From: Haemaphysalis longicornis
Taxonomy: Eukaryota; Arthropoda; Arachnida; Ixodida; Ixodidae
DNA length: 64,000 nucleotides
Reading direction: 5' to 3'
Assembly: GCA_013339765.2 (NCBI GenBank)
Contig: CM023450.1
Coordinates: 104,921,344-104,985,343, forward strand
This document shows, piece after piece, positions 57,449-64,000 of the stretch. Every line of letters begins with the position of its first letter. The first letter of the stretch is position 1. The notes under the pieces were generated by a model. It made no database searches and was not told where the DNA came from. It was given only the letters and a program-made list of their open reading frames with translations. The position numbers were made by a program, and so were the translations under genes.

Positions 57449-57585
57449 GTACTGCGGTAACGAGATCAAGGCCGGCGAAGTGATGAAGTCCCAGACGTCT
57501 GACATGGTGCTTATTTTGGGGGCCAAGAAGACCTCCGTGGGAAAGGGACTCAGAGCACGCGTCGACTTCGTCGGCAAGGGCTCCG
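57449..57585 (+). CDS. CUB domain exon 3
   Basis: Acceptor TGCCACGCAG|GTACTGC and donor GGCTCCG|GTAATG; phase 2 in, phase 1 out. The peptide starts YCGNEIKAGEVMKSQTSDMV (fourth CUB cysteine in YCG, then the S-x-x-x-D-M block) and ends GLRARVDFVGKG, the closing strand. It completes the CUB begun at 45037. If the donor is not used, the frame reaches a stop after about 16 more codons. Confidence 0.88.
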
Positions 57586-59340
57586 GTAATGAGACAGTAT
57601 GCGATAATTGCATAAGCCCGCGTGCGGCATGACTGATTGCGCCCTCCAATGCTCATGCGTAGAGTTTTACCTCCACTGACTCTGTGCCACAGTTTGCTCA
57701 ATTGAATCGCACCAAGAACTGAAGCGTTCGCCATCGTATATACTCGAGAAACGCCAGTTCGCTTTACAGCAGTAGACTGGGAAGTAGTAAATTTCATATT
57801 TTACTCGAACGCATATACTAGTGGCCGTAAGCGTGGCCCCTTGTTAAGACAGCTTGTCTATGGCGCCTCAAAATATTTATCTAATAGTGAAAAAAAGAAA
57901 CAAAAATTAAACCTTGAATGAATCTCTTTAATGAGCCGTATTGTATATACACGACGTTGATTTCCCAACTTAAAATGGACAAGGTTACAAAGTGCCACTG
58001 GATTAGAGAAAGGCTGGGTCAGACAAGTTTCCTGAAAACTGACATTCGAGGCTTCCAGTGGAGAGGCCCATAGAGCGTACTATGAGCAAAATAAAGATTT
58101 ATTCATTCAGTTAATATTTGTTTATAATCATAGTCTGAAAAAGGGCGGTTCGTTGCGTGACGTTATCACAAGCATACTTCATTTATGCGTATCGAGAGAA
58201 AAGTCGATATTTTAAATAAACAGTGAATTAGATCAGTATATAGACTAGGTCTTTACAGCTTGGTACATATATGAAATCATCTGAAAGCGATTTGTCGGAG
58301 GAGAGACCAGCTAGACTAAAATTGATTAATCGAGTTCGGCCGCGTGTGTAATAAAAGTGCATTTGCCGACTGAATTTGTTGCTTTTAAATACGCAGGTCT
58401 GGACGAGATCCGAAATGTCATATCTGGTGTCATTAACACGGCGGAAAGCTTCATCCAGGCGCAGATGAGTGGAAGATGACCGACGCTTCAACGAGACGCT
58501 TCAACTGACATACCACACCTGGCGCAAGCACCGGTGCCGTATATGATCGAATATATGACGATACCCTGAAAATAACGCAGGAAATGTCGTTATGATGAAT
58601 AAAGATTGACCAGGAAAGCGGGGCCAAAAATGTGCACTATTGGTTGGCTCGGCTATGTGAACACTTGTACGCTATAACTAGTACTAACGAGGTCTATTCT
58701 CGATTATTCTAGCGTAGTCTTCGCTTGCACCACCAAATGCTGAGATACCGCTATAATGCATGTGTGCTTTCACTTTGATTAATTTAATTCTCCGCTTAGC
58801 TCGACCGCACTATTATCTGTGGCCGGATTAGCGATAGCTGGACTGAACTGCGCAGTTCCATTCGTTGCGCCTACATGTGGCTCTCTGCATCATCATTCAT
58901 TTGAAACACGTTTGGCGACGTGACATAACTGTGCGTCGGTTTCACACACGGCGCGAAAAGCGTGCTCTTTATTACCGTCCAAATTCAAACACGCCAGAAC
59001 TGCGCGCCAAGGGGCAAGTCTGGATGAGTTCGCAGCTCGTTTGTCGAACAGTTATCCATGCTCCTGACTCTTCTCACTGCAGCAGCTTCACCGTTGCTAC
59101 AACCCCAGCTGAGGCGCCCTGGTCTCCGCAAATAATCACGGCCTCGTCGTGCTCAGTCTCGGTAGGCCGGGTCATACTATATCGGCCGCGTATCATTCCA
59201 CGCACGAGGCTTGCCGCTACAAACCGCTCATCATCATCATCCCGCTTCTCTAACGTATGACCAGGGAGGTGACAGTAGTACGGCGTTCAGTTCACGCACG
59301 TTTGTACGTTGTAGCTCCAATTTCATACAGGTGCCGAGGT
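57586..59340. other. Intron, no recognised gene
   Basis: AT-rich to 58600, then mixed. No repeat ends recognised. Confidence 0.4.
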
Positions 59341-59345
59341 TGGCC

Positions 59346-59489
59346 CCCTTTCTGATGGAGGCGAAACGCGAAAAACGCCCGTGTGTCGAGATTTCGGCGC
59401 ACGTCAGAGATCCTCAGGTGGTCCAAATTAATCCGGAGCCGTCCGCTATGGCGCGCCTCATAGCCCGGGGGCAGCTTCGGCGTCGCTAA
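59346..59489 (+). mobile_element. Ruka-like SINE, 5'-truncated
   Basis: Carries CTGATGGAGGCGAAACGCG, ATTTCGGCGCACGTCAGAGA and ATTAATCCGGAGCCGTCCGC, but lacks the tRNA-like head and a clear tail. Confidence 0.75.
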
Positions 59490-60149
59490 ACCCAACTGCC
59501 AATCCATACAGGTGCACCGGAGGCTCACTCGAATCAGCTTGAGGTTTGGTACGTGGTGCGCGTCACGTGTTAATGTCAATGCGATGTTATTTGGGTGTCA
59601 GGTTAGAACCTCTTTTAGTTTACCTAATGGTGTACGGACAGGGTCACGTCCTGGCTATAAACTTCGAGCAGATGTCATCACCGGGCGACTCCAGATATTT
59701 GCTACCTCGCATGGTGCAGTCGCGTGCTCTGGCTCCTTCTCACGGCAAATAGTGAACAAACGTCGGGACGATGCGCTGAATCGACGTTCGATGCAGCGAA
59801 GCGAAAGAGATGAATCGATAGTTGGCGATATTATAGTCCCTGCTGTCTGCATAGCTTCGTCATCCCAACACGCCACCAACGCCTTATCAAAAAAAAAAGA
59901 GCATGATATGCTGTGAACGATAATACCAGATGAGAGCAGTTCACCCTTTCATTTTTAATTTTTCGGCAGTAGTACACAAAACATAAACAGCCCCCCCCCC
60001 CTCCCCCCTCTCTTACCCACACACACACAGCACCCCGCGTTCTTAACATTACTATCGAAGCAGCAGAGGCAGCAGCAGCAGCAAAAAAAAAAAAAAAAGT
60101 AGCCCATCAGCGATTTGGACCCCACGAAGGGGAGGGTCTTATCGCTTGG

Positions 60150-60480
60150 CCAGCTTTTCCGGTGCCCGTGGTCTACCTCGTCGTCGCGGACGGCTGGCAT
60201 GGCCCGCAAAGCATTGGGGACGCACCCATCACCACCACTATCGCGCAGCCTGGCGGGAGGCGCGGGACCAAAACAGTGGGCCGCGGGCGGAGACGGCACC
60301 AGCTTGTGCGCGGGCAGTGTCGGTGGACTGGCCGGACAGGGGGCCCGCCCAGGAATACGCGTCCGTTGCTTGCCGCAAATAGCCCGCCTGACACCCGGAT
60401 AACAGCAGCGCACCACCTAGCATCACCGTCGGTGTCCTCCAACGCAATGGCTGCCAGTCCGGCGACGCGACAGAAAGGTA
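60150..60480 (+). other. CpG-rich block with a possible short first exon
   Basis: GC-rich with many CpGs, unlike neighbours. An ATG at 60447 opens MAASPATRQK and reaches CAGAAAG|GTAACG at 60477/60478, a good donor. It could be the first exon of a nested or alternative transcript; no second exon was identified. Confidence 0.25.
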
Positions 60481-60849
60481 ACGAGCGTTATTAGTTCAGT
60501 CATTTACGCGTAGCTTACTATGGGCGTGAGGTTATAGTTAGCCGTGACTTTCAGCTATCCGCGGGCCGCGACCAGTTCTTGTGGTGTTCTACGCAGTAGC
60601 GTTACGACGCCTACAGCGGATCTGTATGAAAACCACGAGATGGTCGAACGTGCGCTTATCGGGAATATGTGGAGCATATTCCTGCGCGTTCACTTCGTCT
60701 TCCGAAGCGATGCCCAAGACAATGACAACCGATTTCATTGTTGTTTGGTGTTGCCGTACCTGCACATTTTGTGGGTGACTTGGCGAGGCAGCGAGGTTTC
60801 AACGGCTGCCGTGTTCTTTTTTTTTGTTTTTTTTTTCAAGCCATTACAG

Positions 60850-60947
60850 AGGTCAGAACTGTTAGCAACAACGCGCGAACGCGTGCCCTTGGATACGTCC
60901 AGCGCAGCCTGCTGACAGCCGCCGGCATGACCAGCGAGATTGGGTGA
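60850..60947 (+). CDS. Candidate terminal exon of the astacin gene
   Basis: A very strong acceptor (long T tract, then CAAGCCATTACAG) opens a frame in the phase required by the CUB exon 3 donor. It encodes about 32 residues (EVRTVSNNARTRALGYVQRS and on) to a stop at 60945-60947. The peptide has no recognised domain; such basic Ser/Thr-rich tails are common after a terminal CUB. Support is only splice-site quality and phase; a different last exon beyond the window is possible. No AATAAA follows closely. Confidence 0.4.
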
Positions 60948-62070
60948 CGGCGATGCGGAGGCTTGGCGTGTGAAAGCTATTCCGGATGCTTCCGTGTTTT
61001 AGGGGGCAAGGTTTGACGCCGAAAGGCCCTCACCACGAAAGCGGGATTCACACGACGGAGAAACCCTCTTTTTGGCCCGCGGGACCCGCTCACGTGACCG
61101 GTTTTAGGCTCCGCCCTCGGTGGAGATAGCCCGCGGAGGCTCCGCGAAAGAAAATGCCTCCGCATGTTCTCGCTCGACGGCGGTGGCCCTCGGCGGGGAA
61201 TGGAACCTGTTCCTCGGCGCTGTCGTCTGCTAGTCACTCCGCGTAGCTCCGCATGTGTGGATGCGCCGCCAGGCCGGATAATCCGGTCACGTGCTGTTGA
61301 CGTCACATATCCGTCCGCCTCCGCGCGCCTGTTCCTGCCGTCGTGGTTATCTTACGCTGATAACCTGTGCAGTCATATCATAGCCTTTGTATGGTTCCGA
61401 TATAAAAAAAAGTGGGCTGTGGGTCGGGCACAACCATGCTAACGTACCGTCGGCCGGCCACCGTACGTCCAATCCGGCTCTAGCGGACGTCCGTATGACG
61501 TCCGTTTAGTTCCGATGGACGTACCATGTACAGGCGGGGACTTAATTTTGCAGACCACGCGAGCGCGTGGCAAACGCCACCGATGGGCGGTCAGGAGCCC
61601 CGGCGCCTGTTGTCGAGACAAGCGCGGGGCGCATGCGCGTCCAGTTTTACTCGCAGGCACGCCGATTTCCTCGCTCCCTGAAGCGGTGCTGAGATGGTCA
61701 CTGAAGCACCGCAGAGTGACGCGTTTGTAGGATTCCTTTCTTTCCGATGGCACATTTGGGGCCTAATGTGACGATTGCACGGGCCTTGGCGCAAGTGCTC
61801 CTCGCGTCCTGATAAACTTTCATTGAATATTTATTTGTTTGTTTTGGGCTTTATCGTTGATGGATGATGAGACTAGCGGCTTGCGAACGGCGTTGCCAAA
61901 TCAAGCGCGTACGAAGCACAGTCACACGGTACCGCGCTGCGGACAACGAAATGTTAGCTATACGAAAAGCGAACCTTTATTCAAATTGTATATTTTGTAA
62001 ACTATTTGGCCACTGAACATATATTTCAGCTCGAAAGCAGGCGCCCACCGCTGAAGAAAAGACTGCAGGC
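60948..62070. other. Downstream DNA, CpG-rich then AT-rich; no recognised gene
   Basis: 61000-61300 is GC-rich without a defined frame. CGGACGTCCG and similar self-complementary words recur at 61485-61530. Confidence 0.35.
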
Positions 62071-62073
62071 GCC

Positions 62074-62076
<3 letters not shown>

Positions 62077-62158
<82 letters not shown>

Positions 62159-62430
62159 AAGGAGGAGGGAGGAATATTTGTCCAACATGGTTTTTGAAAC
62201 AGAGGTGGAGCCTCTTCACCAATCTCAGACGGCACGTCTGGGAAGGAGCTGCGCAGAACGGTCTCACACTGCTTCTGCGAAGCACGCAGCACATCCTTCT
62301 CCTGGGGGCATTCCCAGATGATGTGGCGTAGGCCTGCCCTGCGCCTACATAGCTTACATTCGCTCGCGCAAAGCCCGGGGTAACAGTCACTGTACAGTTC
62401 GCGTCAGGCATGTCTGAGGCAAGCGAGCCC
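62077..62430 (-). mobile_element. 3' end of another RNase H-class LINE with (CT)n tail
   Basis: Minus strand encodes CKLCRRRAGLRHIIWEC, the C-x2-C-x6-H-x4-C terminal finger seen in the other LINEs, then about 45 residues (SSFPDVPSEIGEEAPPLFQK) to the tail. The tail is (CT)n, visible as (GA)n at 62077-62153. It is strongly 5'-truncated. Confidence 0.75.
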
Positions 62431-64000
62431 GCGGCTTCGGAACATGCTGGTTACACCTGCTGATAGCGGCTGGGTGGTTCTCGGACAGGCTCGGGCCGGT
62501 CAGCCTATGACCGCGAGGACATACCGTGGCGCCACCTACGAGTGACGTCACTTGTGGACGCCGAATCGTGTTGTCGTCTGCTACAGCAGATTTCCCGTGC
62601 GTATGCGGAAGCGTGTTTTTTTCTTGTGGCCACCGTCTCGCCCGCTCCTTGTGGATGTGATGCAAATTACCAAGAAGTTGTCTGTAAACCAAATAATTCG
62701 GGCAAGCAATCAGCGACTCGCTTGTTCCCGGCGACACCACCGGGTTTAGGTAGTTGCTACCATCGCGACCCACAGCTTTTACATACGCAGCCAGCTAACG
62801 CCAAGGACGATGCAACTGATGCCGAGAAAAGTACGCTGCAATTAAATTCATTATGAAATACTTGCGACGGGACATGTGTAATCGGATGTTGGGAACTTTA
62901 GGCTTGGCGTCGCAGCATATATTTCATCGCCGTTAGAGTTGCGAGTGACAGTCCCTAACAGAACGTTTCACCACGCTGGGAACTCTGTAAGCGCGGTGAT
63001 TTCCGTTGAAGCGATCGACGATAAAGATACCTGCACGGCCTCGGCCGATTCGTGTGCGCAAGCATAGCCATCAATTCGGCCGCTCGCCGCACCGTGCGTG
63101 AACGGGCCGGCGCTGCCGGGACCGACCTCCGTGGCCGGTCGGCGTAAATCGCGGCAGATATTTGAGCATCGCTTTGAAAACCACAGCTGATGACACTACC
63201 TATCAGAATTTTTCAACACACTAACATCCAATTTCACCAATCTGGAACTTCTTTTCAACGACTTGTGCGATTTTAAAAAGCGGCGACAAGTTGTTGCTGC
63301 CGCGACCTGCGTCGGTTCGAGCCGCACCGTCGGCTGTGCGAGCAGGCACGCCGGGTGCGTGTGCTTCTGCGAGCAGTTAACGCTTCACGATTTCCTGCTT
63401 TATACATTTCTAACAAGGGAAATCTAGAAACTTCACTCGGCGATCGTCGTAGTCAAAATTGTTGATCGGGGAAACAAACCACTGTTTATGCTTCGGTCGA
63501 ATGCGTAATACACCACCACGCTCATGGTGTTTGCGGATAATCTACCACAGTTGATACGGTTATACAGTCACGGTTAGGTCGAACTGCGCTTGACGCACTG
63601 CGAATTAACTTCAAACGAAGGAAATTAACACGAAAATACTTTTAGAACGCGCTTCCTAAGCGAAGTGTCACGCGCTGCAAGCCAACTATGCAGCAAGATA
63701 GGAACAGTGATCCCACAAGTGACGTCAAAACGACCGCAGCGCCGGCCTCTCCAGTGGTGGGCCTCGCGGCCAATTCAGGTATACTGCAGGACGATGGCCT
63801 CTTCCACTGACCTCCACCCACACCTGTCCTGCGCTGCTTGAGTCCACATTTTACCCCCGAATTTTCTTATTTCATCCCTCTGTAGGATCGATGGACTTCT
63901 TTTTCTTCTAGACACCTATCTTGGTATCCATTCCGTTCCCTCATTGCCCACCGGATGTCGGTTCGTCTCACCACGTGGCTAGCCCAAGTCAATTTATTTT
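62431..64000. other. No recognisable gene
   Basis: Mixed-composition DNA; no motifs, splice-supported exons or repeat ends found. Confidence 0.4.

Overview
This is eukaryotic, intron-rich, repeat-saturated DNA, most likely from a hard tick (Ixodidae). That placement is inference. It rests on tRNA-derived SINEs resembling the tick Ruka family, several RNase H-bearing LINEs, and a secreted astacin-type metalloprotease gene of a kind expanded in ticks. I see no bacterial gene organisation, rRNA, CRISPR or convincing functional tRNA gene.

The main host gene is an astacin-type zinc metalloprotease on the + strand, spread over about 35 kb. Exons encoding catalytic-domain pieces lie at 25279-25409, 26010-26083, 32954-33148 and 35409-35541. 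An EGF-like cysteine-rich exon lies at 39922-40071. Three exons at 45037-45143, 48252-48406 and 57449-57585 form one CUB domain, and a candidate last exon is at 60850-60947. Intron phases agree for every junction from 32954 onward. In the 5' part there is a reading-frame break inside exon 25279-25409 and a phase clash between exons 26010 and 32954. The signal-peptide and prodomain exons were not found. A second host-like exon, of unknown function, lies on the - strand at 6033-6274.

The rest is mobile DNA. 1-2240 (-): Ty3-type LTR retrotransposon with gag, a -1 frame protease and probable LTR. 3.4-8.3 kb: tRNA-derived SINE copies. 11.5-16.1 kb: I-like LINE with a (TCC)n tail. 16162-24877: a nest of four insertions, namely an outer hAT-like element holding a second hAT-like element, which holds a 6.9 kb I-like LINE, itself interrupted by a CR1/L2-like LINE fragment. 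The three outer layers can be delimited by target-site duplications. 26741-30718: a hAT-like element with an 8-bp duplication and an embedded LINE fragment. 32002-32343: a hAT-type MITE, with a relative at 39143-39362. 40747-42663: a foldback unit enclosing a TTAA-flanked element. 44109-44385: a long-inverted-repeat element with a tRNA-like core. 48690-54023: a complete but decayed element of the ISL2EU type (PIF-Harbinger group), with a THAP-DDE transposase and a convergent YqaJ nuclease gene that also carries SWIM-like and PHD-finger segments. It appears to sit inside a SINE. LINE 3' ends lie at 54.7 and 62.1 kb and a probable solo LTR at 55519-55734.

Most introns of the astacin gene are therefore filled by transposable elements. 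Elements from about 25 kb to 59 kb lie within the gene and those before about 25 kb lie upstream of the exons I can recognise. Remaining stretches are simple repeats or unique-looking DNA without recognisable coding.
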